From Acorus gramineus (Eukaryota; Streptophyta; Magnoliopsida; Acorales; Acoraceae): a stretch of 64,000 nucleotides of DNA. The position numbers were made by a program, and so were the translations under genes. How positions within the stretch are numbered: the stretch's first letter is position 1; every line of letters starts with the position of its first letter. The stretch is taken from assembly GCA_030737835.1 (NCBI GenBank), contig CM060850.1, positions 17,730,739 through 17,794,738 of the forward strand. The letters run 5' to 3'. The notes under the pieces are model-generated. The model was not told the origin of the DNA. It was given only the letters and a program-made list of their open reading frames with translations, and searched no databases. Positions 47,501 to 58,380 of the stretch are shown one piece after another.

Positions 47501-50351
47501 ATTATGTATCGAGTCTGTAGTATGTTTTTGAATTACAGACTCAGTCTTTTAGCTTCCGCTATCTGTGTATATATCATGTCAGCCTTGTTTTTGTCTGTGT
47601 TGTCATTTTGGTGTTGTTAGAGTATGTTATTGACCTCCTATATAGACTGCTGATATCATGTATACACTTGCCGTGTCTCGGGGACGGCCGCCCTGGGGCG
47701 TGACACTTGACTTGGTCAAATGTGGGCCCATGACTTGGTCAACTCTTTTGTTTTTTAGTGGGGTTGGGTTGACTAGGGTCAAATCTCACCTAAGTGCACC
47801 TAAACCTAGCCTAAACCTAATTAATTAGCCCTAAGTGAGTGGGTGTGAGTATGTGTGGTGGGTGTGTGAGCATAATAAAATCCCATGACAACATTTGAGC
47901 CCCACTATTCATCATCTTCCCCAATTAAATTTCTCTCTCCTCCTCTCTTTAAATCCCTCTTTTGACCTAGCTAGAGGTGTTGGATTGAGAAGCCATAGAA
48001 GGAGAAAAGATAGGTGAGGACCCGATCTATCCATCCATGGTCTTGGATCTTCATTTCCCTTTGTTTTCCTCCTCTAATGGACCCTCTTCTCCTCTGATTT
48101 CAGCCCCTCTTTGGCTGAGTGGAGACCTTGGTGGTGGTGGTCTTGGAGGCGGTGTTTCGGTGCGCGAAGAGCAACCGATCTTCCCTTCCTTCCTTTCCTT
48201 CCTTGGGTGAGCTTCCTTTCCTTCCATTCTTGTTTAGATGCATGTTTAGGAGGTGTTTTTGGGTGTGCATGGCTGTTGGAGAGTTGGAGGGGGCTGTTGG
48301 GGGCGGTTAGAGGTGTTAGGGTTGGCTCGGGTGCATGCGGGCTCAGCGGCGCGCGCAGGCAGGCAGGCGGCAGGCAGGCAGGCAAAGTAGGCGCTGGGCA
48401 GGCGCGCTGTCGGGCGAGCTGGCAGGGCACGCGCGCATGAGCGGGGCGTGCGCGCGGAGCGCTGCGCGGAGGCGCAGTGCGTGCTGTGCGCGCGGGGCCG
48501 CGTGCGGGTGCTGCGCGCTGGGCGCCGTGCGGGGGTGTGCACGCGGAGCGCTGCGCAGAGGCGCAATGCGTGCTGTGCGCGCGGAGTGCTGCGCTGGGGC
48601 GCAGTGCGTGCGGGTGTGCGCGCGAGGTGCTGCGCTGAGGCGCAGTGCGCGCGGGTGCACCCGGGGCTGGACGCGCGATGCGCGCGGGCACGCGCCAGCG
48701 TGCGCACGGCGCGCAGCGTGTCTCGGCGTGCGGGCAGGGGCTCGGCAGTGCGTCTGGGCATGCGGGCTGGGGCGCAGCTGTGCGCCCGGGGCGGGTGGCC
48801 GTGCGTATGGCTGCCCGGGGGTTCAGGTGTGAGTCGGGGTGCTCGGACTCGCGTGCGTACGGGCAGTATGTACGCTTGTCCGAGTGTTGGGTATTTTAGT
48901 GTATTTTGGTATGTATTTGTGTATTTTACTCACCGTGTTAAATACCTATCTTGCAGATCTTGACGGACGGTCACGCGACGACCCGGGTATTGGTGAGTGG
49001 GACAATCCAACCCAGTAGGGAGGCGCTATATGCACTTGGGCGTATTCCGTCCTCCCTGGGGCACCATAGTTTAATATTAACTTGTATAATATGTAATCTA
49101 TGCAAGCATGATAAGTATATAGTATGCATGCCACCCTAGACCTTGTATGTTAGGGACTTGCACCCTTAGGATATGTGTATGAGCCATGCATCCTGACACC
49201 ATGTTTCATGCTAGGAAAGCCTCGACCTATGCATGTGTCCTATTAGTTTAATTTATTAAATTAAATGCGAACTTATGGTATTTTTGCATGCCTTAGTAAG
49301 TATTATAACCTGGTAGTTATTATATATGTTCCCCGCATCTTGGTTATGCGCCCTAGAGGAATTCTGAAGAATTCATGACATTAGTAGAGTCTCCCTTCTC
49401 TGGATTAAGGGGCCTTACGAAGTCAGCGTTGAGACCCGGGCTAGGGTATTCCGTGTTCCTTGTTTGGTTGTCGGGATATCCTATATCGGGACCTCATGGT
49501 GCCCTCCCAAGGTTTCTTTTTCCAGTTAAGGAATACCGCGGATCCAAGTGGATCATATACGTGTGGATAGGCTGTTTCCTTTTCCTTCGTTGGATCCGTA
49601 TAGAGACTGCCCCCAGCGTTAGACAGGCCGTCCTGATAGAGGGCTCCCATCAGTAGGCACCTCCTGATTTGGTGACGGACTGTGCTGAATGTAGGAGTAG
49701 ACCAGGCGGTCTACGGAGTGGAGGAGAGACTATCGGTGGACCAAGGGTGATTAACAGCCTAGTCAGTCCCAATATCCTAGATCACCTATTGGAGGGTGAG
49801 GGTGAGGGTGTGGTGGGTCGGCGATGTAGCGACCCACTAAATTGTGTAGTTGTTTCCACTTAGAGGCTATGAATGATTTGAGGTTAATATGAATTGTGAT
49901 GCATGGGTTGTGCTATTCACTGAGCGTGTGGTCACCCCTCGCACATTTTTCTCCAGTGTTATCTGAGTCGGATCAGCAGGAGGAGCTCCCCGAGGGACTT
50001 CAGCAGTAGCGGAGCAGCGACACATTCCGCGACTGTTAGAGGCTATCAGCATCCCTTTTTTATTGTATGTATTATATTTCCATGCTTGGGCACACGTTTG
50101 TATTATATTTGGATGTCGTGTATGTATATTGGCTCTCACATGACAGTTGATTATGTATCGAGTCTGTAATATGTATCTCACAGGACAGTCTTTTAGATTC
50201 CGCTACTTGTGTATATATCATGTCAGCCTTGTTTTAGTCTGTGTTGTTATTTTTGATGTTATTTAGGGTATGTTATTGACCTCCTGTATAGACTGCTGAT
50301 ATCATATATACACTTGCCGCGTCCCGGGGACGGCCGCTCTGGGGTGTGACA
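44583..50351 (+). repeat. 5' LTR (copy E) of the second Gypsy element, interrupted and truncated
   Basis: It lacks its first bases and is split by a solo LTR into 44583-44722 and 47706-50351. Its end GTGTGACA directly precedes a primer site. Donor at 48207, microexon 48957-48992, one hairpin/G-run unit (stem 49813-49837), acceptor block 49918-49956 with one C lost, and the acidic frame ending TAG at 50007-50009. It shares diagnostic variants with the LTR at 53086-55995. Confidence 0.85.
44723..47705 (+). mobile_element. Solo LTR (copy D), Gypsy, with target-site duplication
   Basis: It is complete, TG...CA, 2983 bp, flanked by CTTGA on both sides (44718-44722 and 47706-47710). There is no internal region, so it arose by LTR-LTR recombination. 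Donor at 45498, microexon 46324-46359, hairpin 47157-47181, acceptor block 47264-47306. Confidence 0.9.
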
Positions 50352-50470
50352 AAAGTGGTATCAGAGCCTGGTCCTGTCAGAGCCAATGGTCTTCTTTTTC
50401 GTAGAGATGAGTCCTAGGATTTCTATATGAGTATTCTGATCCTAGTGTCTGGTTTTCTTAGGTTGCTGAT

Positions 50471-51746
50471 ATGCCTCCTCGCAGAGGAATGCGTGGACGT
50501 GGTCCCTCTCGACCTTTGGAGGTTCCCGGACCTGCCAGAGGTGAGGATGCTACTGGAGAGTCCTCGGCTGTGGGGCCAGGATTGGCGCAGGAGCCTCCTG
50601 CATGGGAGCGTGCTTTCGCTCGGATAGCAGATCTGGTGGAGACTCAGACCAGGCACTGGAGGCCCAGACGAGGCTGTTGGCGGAGCAAGCACGAGAGATT
50701 CAGGAGCTGAGGGCGGCCCGTGATGCAGTTCCACAGGTCCCCTTGATGGCAGATCCGCCCGTGGTACCCGATGTACCTCCTGCTCCCGTGGTGGTTCCAG
50801 CGGTAGAGGTTCAGGATCCCCTGGAGAGGGGGGTGGAGCTAGAGGCTGCAGCGCGAGTGCACCAGAGTGGCCTCACTGCCTTTCTGAAGCTCCACCCTCC
50901 TGCCATGGCCAGTCGGCGGATCCCCTTGCCCCTGAGAGATGGTTGATGGAGGTGGACAAGATCTTCTCGACCATGCACTGCACCGACCGCCAGCGAGTCT
51001 CCCTGGCCACCTTTATGCTGAAGGGTAGCGCCGCCGACTGGTGGGCTACTAGGTCGGTGGACATCCCCGAGGGAGTGGAGCAGCTTTTATGGGTGGGATT
51101 CCGGAGGTATTTCCTGGAGGAGTACTTCCCGTTCTCGATGCGCCAGATCGTGATGCGGGAGTTTGAGCAGCTGACGCAGGGCTCCATGTCAGTCACGGAC
51201 TACTCGACGCGCTTCACGAGGCTTTCCAGGTTCGCCCCAGCCTTGGTGATGGACGAGGAGACGCGGTGCCGTCGATTCGAGATGGGTCTCATCAGCACCA
51301 TTCGGGTGCATGTCTCTTCGCAGGCTTTCACGAGGTACTCGAACTTGGTGTCTCGGGCGAAGACAGTCGAGGGAGACCTCGGAGCCTCCATGGGGGTTTC
51401 AACCCCTTCTGTAGAGCAGAGACCTCCCAGGAGCCCGGACCAGGGACAGCGCAAGAAGAAGCGGCCCCGCTTTGATCAGACAGCGGCTGCCGCTATTCCA
51501 GCCGATGTGGTGCCAGTGTGGGATCCAGCACCCATTGCGGCAGTGCCAATCCAGTCCAGGCGACCAGAGACGCGGCGCTGTTACCACTGTCAGCGCATCG
51601 GGCATATTATGTATAATTGCCCAGATGCTGGCCGACCCCGCGTGCTGCCTCCGCAGCAGCAGCAGCCGTACCACCAGCAACAGCCTCAGCGTCAGCAGCA
51701 GCAGCCACAGGGTGGCCGTGTTGACCAGTGGAGGCAGCCTGCGTAG
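50471..51746 (+). pseudogene. Gypsy gag of the second element, frameshifted
   Basis: It starts MPPRRGMRGRGPSRPL. Small deletions near 50650 and 50905 break the frame, so three open pieces overlap: 50471-50710, 50602-50946 and 50943-51746. The last holds the gag core (FMLKGSAADWWA, FRRYFLEEYFPFS), a complete CCHC knuckle (CYHCQRIGHIMYNCPDAG) and a Gln-rich tail, and ends at a TAG. Confidence 0.88.
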
Positions 51747-51849
51747 CCTGCGAGGCGTGCCCCTGCTCCTCAGCCGCAATTTGTTCAGGGCAGAGTTGCA
51801 GCACTTTCGGCCGAGGAGGCGCAGGTTCCGGGTATCATGGTCCGAGGTA

Positions 51850-52465
51850 TTGTTTTGTTTTCCCAGCTCCCTATATATATATGTGTGTGTTGGTTGCTGT
51901 TATGCATGTGTGTGATATCTCGATAAGCGAGTATCGAGAGTGGTTGTTCGAGTTGAGGAGATCGGGTTGTAGATACTACCCGGGAGAGGGTTATTGAATG
52001 ATGTCGTGAGAGTGGAATCGCTCTCCCCTTCGTTGGATCCGTGTAGTACAGCCCCGGCGTTAGACAGGCTCCCGGTCAGAGGACCAGGTAAGCTACAGAG
52101 CGGGGAGAGGCTACCGGTGGACCAGGGGTGTACAGCAGTCTAAGTCTCTCCCAAAGTCCCAAAATGTCTCCTTTCAGGAGTGAGGGTGTGGATGAGGCGA
52201 AGACGCGTCGCCTCGTGACCCAGTGATCCTTGGGTTTCCAGTAGAATTGGTAGTGTTCTTTAAGGGTGATGTCTTCTTCTAGTGTTCCTTTTCTGGATTT
52301 AGGGGCCTTGCGAGGTCAGCGTTGAGACCCGGGCTAGGGTACTCCGTGTTCCTTGTTTGGTTGTCGGGATATCCTATATCGGGACCTCATGGTGCCCTCC
52401 CAAGGTTTCTTTTCCCAGTCAAGGAATACCTTAGAAGCATCAAATTGATGGTAGATTAAGTACGA
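51850..52465 (+). repeat. LTR-derived segment inside the second Gypsy element
   Basis: It replaces protease and RT. It has LTR-type blocks such as CTTCGTTGGATCCGTGTAG, GGTGGACCAGGGGTG, CCTTGCGAGGTCAGCG and CTCCGTGTTCCTTG, but not in the normal LTR context. It ends in AAGGAATACCTTAGAAGC. The same ending and neighbours occur reversed at about 42130-42300. Confidence 0.7.
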
Positions 52466-53037
52466 GTTTTGGTTGGAGTGTATGGCCTTTCTGGGCCACG
52501 TGATTTCCGGCGAGGGCATATCTGTGGACCCGGTCAAGACGCTCGCCGTGTCAAATTGGCATCGACCGTCGAACCCCATTGAGTTTCGGAGCTTCCTGGG
52601 CTTGGCGGGTCATTGCAGGAGGTTTGTCGAGGGTTTCTCAAAGATAGCTGTACCTCCTAACCGCCTCGCTCGGAAGGATGTCCGGTTCGAATGGTCCCCG
52701 TCTTGCGAGGAGAGCTTCCTGGAGTTTAAGCGAAGGCTCACCTCAGCGCCAGTTCTTACCCCTTCTGTCTGGGAGGGGTGGGTTTGTAGTTTGCTCCGAT
52801 ACATCGCGGTTGGGTGTGGGCTATGTCCGCGATCCTGCTCACGTCATCCCGTTCGAGCCGCTCGTCTTCGAGCCGGACTTGTCATTCGTCGAGCAGCCGA
52901 TTGAGATCCTGGACCGCCGTGAGAAGAGGCTCCGCACCAAGACCGTCCAGTTGGTCAAGGTGCGATGGCAGCACCGTTCCGGTGCCGAGGCCACTTGGGA
53001 GCTCGAGGACGCGTATCCGCATATCTTCCCTTCCTAG
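52466..53037 (+). pseudogene. Gypsy RT-thumb/RNase H fragment joined to the chromodomain end
   Basis: Equivalent to 60951-61305 of the third element ([43 protein letters not shown]). It then jumps at about 52820 to the C-terminal region equivalent to 62912-63130, with ILDRREKRLRTKTVQLVKV and ATWELEDAYPHIFPS. About 1.6 kb, covering RNase H and all of integrase, is lost at the join. Confidence 0.87.
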
Positions 53038-53085
53038 ATGTTTTTGTATTTATTTTGAGGACAAAATTTCCTAAGGGGGGAAGAA

Positions 53086-55995
53086 TGTTATATATGTGTC
53101 ACTTTTTAGCCTTCTGGTAACCATTGGAACATTCTGGCAGTTTTTCAGTTTTTTTCATTTTTCGATCGGAACCGCTAAAATTTTGAACTTTTAGCTATCA
53201 CCCTGAGTTTGGGAGCTCCGATAGAAAATCTAACTGCATATTATGTGTCCTGGTGCCATTCCAAGCCACTCATGAAAATTTCATCGAATTCCGGTAACGT
53301 TTCAGAATTTCACAGTTCCGAAGCGTATCCGGGTTTTGACCGAGCGAGAAGTCATTGGGAGACTTGACTTGGTCAAATGTGGCCCATGACTTGGTCAACT
53401 CCTTTGTTTTTAGTGTGGTTGGGTTGACTAGGGTCAAATCTCATCTAAGTGCACCTAAACCTAGCCTAAACCTAATTAATTAGCCCTAAGTGAGTGGGTG
53501 TGAGTATGTGTGGTGGGTGTGTGAGCATAATAAAATCCCACGACAACATTTGAGCCCCCACTATTCATCATCTTCTCCACTTAAAATCTCTCTCTGTCCT
53601 CTCTTTAAAACCTCCATATGACCTAGCTAGAGGTGTTGGATTGAGAAGCCATAGAAGGAGAAAAGATAGGTGAGGACCCGATCTATCCATCCATGGTCTT
53701 GGATCTTCATTTCCTTTGTTCTTCCTCCTCTAATGGACCCTCTTCTCCTCTGTTTTCAGCCCTTCTTTGGCTGAGTGGAGACCTTGGTGGTGGTGGTCTT
53801 GGAGGTGGTGTTTCTGTGCGCGAAGAGCACCCGTTCTTCCTCCCCTTCCCTTCTTCTTCTTTGGGTGAGCTTCCTTTCCTTCCATTCTTGTTTAGATGCA
53901 TGTTTGGGAGGTGTTTTTGGGTGTGCATGGCTGTTGGAGAGTTGGAGGGGGCTGTTGGGGGGCGGTTAGAGGTGTTAGGTTGGCTCGGGTGCATGCGGGC
54001 TCAGCGGCGCATGCAGGCAGGCAGGCGCAGGCGGTAGGCAGGTAGGCAGGGCAGGCGCTGGGCAGCGTGCTGTCGGGCGAGCTGGCAGGGCACGCGCGTG
54101 TGCGCGCTGGTTGAGCGGGTGGTGTGGGTGCTGCGCGCTAGGCGACGTGCGGGGCCATGCGCGCGGAGTGCTGTGCAGAGGCGCAGTGCGTGCTGTGCGC
54201 GAGGTGAGGCGAGCGGGAGTGCGCGCGGGGTGCTGCGCTGGGGCGCAGTGCGTGTGGGTGTGCGCGCGAGGTGCTGCGCTGGGGCGTAGTGCGCGTGGGT
54301 GCACCCGGGGCTGGACACGCGGTGCGCGCGGGCACGCGCCAGCGTGCACGCGGCGCGCAGCGTGTCTGGGCGTGCGGGCAGGGGCTCGGCAGTGCGTCTG
54401 GGCGCGCGGGCTGGGGCGCGGCTGTGCGCCCGGGGCGGGTGGCCGTGCGTATGGCTGCCCGGGGGTTCGGGAGTGAGTCGGGGTGCTCGGGCTCGCGTGC
54501 ATACGGGCCGTATGTACGCTTGTCCGAGTGTTGGATATTTTTAGTGTATTTTTGTATGTATTTGTGTATTTTACTCACCGTGTTAAATACCTGTCTTGCA
54601 GATCTTGACGGACGGTCACGCGACGACCCGGGTATTGGTGAGTGGGACAATCCAACCCAGTAGGGAGGCGCTATATGGGCGTATCGTTCTCCCCCTGGGG
54701 CACCATAGTTTAATATTAACTTGTATAATATGTAATCTATGCAAGCATGATTAGTATGTAGTATGCATGCCACCCTAGACCTTGTATGTTAGGGACTTGC
54801 ACCCTTAGGATATGTGTAAGAGCCATGCATCCTGACACCATGTTTCATGCTAGGAAAGTCTCGACCTATGCATGTGTCCTATTAGTTTAATTTATTAAAT
54901 TAAATGCGAACTTATGGTATTTTTGCATGCCTTAGTAAGTATTATAACCTGGTGGTTATTATATATGTTCCCCGCATCTTGGTTATGCGCCCTGGAGGAA
55001 TTCTGAAGAATTCATGTCATTAGTAGAGTCTCCCTTCTCTGGATTAAGGGGCCTTGCGAAGTCAGCGTTGAGACCCGGGCTAGGGTACTCCGTGTTCCTT
55101 GTTTGGTTGTCGGGATATTCTATATCGGGACCTCATGGTGCCCTCCCATGGTTTTCTTTTTCTAGTTAAGGGAATACCGCGGATCCAAGTGGATCGTATA
55201 CGTGTGGATAGGCTATTTCTGTTCCCTTCGTTGGATCCGTATAGAGACTACCCCAGCGTTAGACAGGCCATCCTGATAGAGGGCTCCCATCAGTTGGCAC
55301 CTCCTGATTTGGTGACGGACTGTGCTGAATGTAGGAGTAGACCAGCCGGCCTACGGAGTGGAGGAGAGATTATCGGTGGACCAAGGGTGATTAACAGCCT
55401 AGTCAGTCCCAATATCCTATGTCACCTATTGGAGGGTGAGGGTGAGGGTGTGGTGGGTCGGCGATGTAGCGACCCAGTGGATTGTGTAGTTGTTGCCACT
55501 TAGAGGCTATGAATGATTTGAGGTTAATATGAATTGTGATGCATGGGTTGTGCTATTCACTGAGCGTGTGGCTCACCCCTCGCACATTTTTCTCCAGTGT
55601 TATCTGAGTCGGATCAGCAGGAGGAGCTCCCCGAGGGACTTCAGCAGTAGCGGAGCAGCGACACATTCCGCGAGTGTTAGAGGCTATCAGCATCCCTTTT
55701 TTATTGTATGTATTATATTTCCGTGCTTGGGCACTCGTTTGTATTATATTGGATGTCGTTATATATATTGGCTCTCAGAGGACAGTTGATTATGTATCGA
55801 GTCTGTAATATGTCTTTGGATTACAGATTCAGTCTTTTAGCTTCCGCTATTTGTGTATATATCATGTCAGCCTTGTTTTTGTCTGTGTTGTTATTTTTGA
55901 TGTTGTTTAGGGTATGTTATTGACCTTCTGTATAGACTGTTGGTATCATTTATACACTTGCCGCGTCCCGGGGACGGCCGCCTTGGGGCGTGACA
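53086..55995 (+). repeat. 3' LTR (copy F) of the second Gypsy element
   Basis: It is complete, 2910 bp, starts directly after the purine tract and ends GCGTGACA. Donor at 53865, microexon 54602-54637, one hairpin/G-run unit near 55435-55480 with one stem base changed, acceptor block 55558-55597, acidic frame ending TAG at 55648-55650. The DNA after it is LTR copy G, entered in its middle. Confidence 0.88.
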
Positions 55996-58260
55996 CCCCC
56001 CTATTCATCTTCTTCTCCACTTCAAAAGCTCTCTCTCATCATCTCTCTTTTTGCTCCATATGATCTAGCTAGGGTGGTTAAAATAAAAAACCCTAGAAGG
56101 AGAAAAGCAATGTATTGTCCCGATCTATCTTCCTATGGTCTCGGATTCGAGTTCCCTCATGTGTGACCCACTCTCATAGCCACTTTTCTCCCCTGTTTTC
56201 AGCCCTTCCTTGGCTGAGAAGAAAGCTTGGTGGTGGTGGTCTTGGAGGTGGCAAATCGGTGCGCGAAGAGCACCCGATCTTCCCTCCCTTCCTTCCCTCC
56301 CTTGGGTGAGCCTTCTTTCCTTTCCTTTCTTGTTTAGATGCATGTTTAGGATGTGTTTTTGGGTGTGCAAGGTAGGCATGAGTGGTTGGGGTGGAAGAGG
56401 GCTGAGGGAGGTGGTAGGGTTAGCTAGGATGCATGCAGGCTCATCGGTGCGTGCGCGCGAGCCTGCGCGCAGGCAGGCAGGCAGCCAGGCAGGCGAGCTG
56501 CTGTCAGGCGCACTAGGCGCGTGCTGTCGGGCTCGCTGGGCGAGTGCGGTCGGCGCACTGGGCGCAGTGCGCGGCGTGCACGCGGAGCGCTGCGCAGGGG
56601 CGCAGTGCGTGCGGTGTGCGCGGGGAGGCGAGCGGGCGTGAGCGCGGGGTGCGCGCGGGGTACTGCGCTGGGGCGCAGTGTGTGCGGGTGTGCGGGCGAG
56701 GCGCTGCGCTGGGTCGCAGTGCGCGCGGGTGCACCCGCGGCTGGACGCGCGGTGCACGTAGGCGCGCTTGCGGCTTGCTGGGCCGCGGGCTGGGGCGCGG
56801 CAGTGCGCCCGGGCCGAGGGTGTGCGTGCGTGCATGCGCACCCGTGCGTGCGCGTGCGGGTGGCCGTGCGTATGGCCGCCGGGGGTTCGGGAGTGAGTCG
56901 GGGCACTCGGGCTCGCGTGCGTGCGGGCCGTATGCACGCTTGTCCGAGTGTTGGGTATTTATAGCGTATTTTTGTATGTATTTGCGTATTTTACTCACCA
57001 TGTTGAATACCCTGTCTTGCAGATCTTGACGGACGGTCACGCATCGACCCGGGTATTGGTGAGTGGGACAATCCAACCCAGTTGGGAGGCGTTCAATACA
57101 CTTAGGAGTGTATTGCCCTCCCCTGGGGCACTATAGTTCATATTAACTTGTGTTAAGTGTAGCTATGCATGCATGATTATTATGTAGTATCCATGCCTCC
57201 CTAGACCCTGTATGTTAGGGATACTTGCCCTTATGAGATGTGTAAAGGCCCATGCATCCTGATACTATGTTTCCATGCTAGGAAAGCCTCGACCTATGCA
57301 TGTGTCCCATTTAGTTTAATTTATTTTAAATCAAATGTGAGTTATTGGTAATGAGCATGCTTAGTGAATATTATAACCATGTGGTTATAATACAGGCTTC
57401 CCCGCATCGTAGTTATGCGCCCTGGAGGAATTCGCAAGAATTCATGACATTTAAATGTTAGGAAGTTGTTACCGACGGATCCAAGTGGATCGTATACGTG
57501 TGGGTAGGCTGTTTCTGTTCCCTTCGTTGGATCCGTGTAGAGACTGCCCCAGCGTTAGACAGGCCGTCCTGACAGAGGGCTCCCATCAGTAGGTACCTCC
57601 TGATTTGGTTTCGGACTGTGCTGAATTGTGGGAGTAGACCAGGCGGGCTACGGAGTGGAGGAGAGACTATCGGTGGACCAAGGGTGATTAACAGCCTAGT
57701 CAGTCCCAATAGACCATGTCACCTATTGGAGGGTGAGGGTGAGGGTGGTGGGTCGGCGATGTAGCGACCCACTGGATTGTGTAGTTCCTGCCACTTAGAG
57801 GCTTTGAATTATTTGTGGTTAATATGAATTGTGATGCATGGGTTGTGCTATTCACTGAGCGTGTGGCTCACCCCTCGCATATTTTTCTCCAGTTATCACT
57901 GAGTCGGATCTGAAGGAGGAGCTCCCCGAGGGATTTCATCAGTAGCGGAGCAGCGCCACGTCCCGCGAGTGTTAGAGGCTATCAGCATCCCTTTTTGATT
58001 GTATGTATTATATTTCCGTGCTTGGGCACCTGTTTGTATTATATTGGATGTCATTGTATATATTGGCTCTCACAGGACAGTTGATTATGTATCGAGTCTG
58101 TTATATGTCTTTGAATTTCAGACTCAGTCTTTCAGCTTTGCTTTTGTCTGTGTTGTCATTTTGGTGTTGTTTAGAGTATGTTATTGACCTCCTGTATAGA
58201 TTGCTGATATCATATATACCATTTGCCGCGTCCCGGGGACGGCCGCCCTGGGGCGTGACA
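55996..58260 (+). repeat. 5' LTR (copy G) of the third Gypsy element, upstream part missing
   Basis: It begins CCCCCTATTCATC, which matches the middle of the 3' LTR at about 63645, so the second element was inserted at this point. The missing U3 part is not found to the left. Donor at 56306, microexon 57023-57058, one hairpin/G-run unit near 57730-57775, acceptor block 57853-57892, acidic frame ending TAG at 57943-57945, LTR end at 58260. Confidence 0.85.
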
Positions 58261-58265
58261 AAAGT

Positions 58266-58277
58266 TGGTATCAGAGC
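58266..58277 (+). other. Primer binding site of the third Gypsy element
   Basis: TGGTATCAGAGC, 5 nt after the LTR end, matches initiator-Met tRNA. Confidence 0.92.
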
Positions 58278-58380
58278 CTGGTCCTGTCAGAGCCAATTGT
58301 CTTCTTTTTCGTAGAGATGAGTCCTAGGATTTCTATATGAGTATTCTGATCCTAGTGTCTGGTTTTCTTAGGTTGCTGAT

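Larger units (their letters stand above)
50352..53085 (+). mobile_element. Internal region of the second Gypsy element, deleted and rearranged
   Basis: Primer site 50356-50367, gag 50471-51746, about 0.6 kb of LTR-like DNA (51850-52465), a pol fragment (52466-53037) and the purine tract AAGGGGGGAAGAA at 53073-53085. Protease, most of RT, most of RNase H and integrase are absent. It is flanked by its LTRs at 44583-50351 and 53086-55995. Confidence 0.88.
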
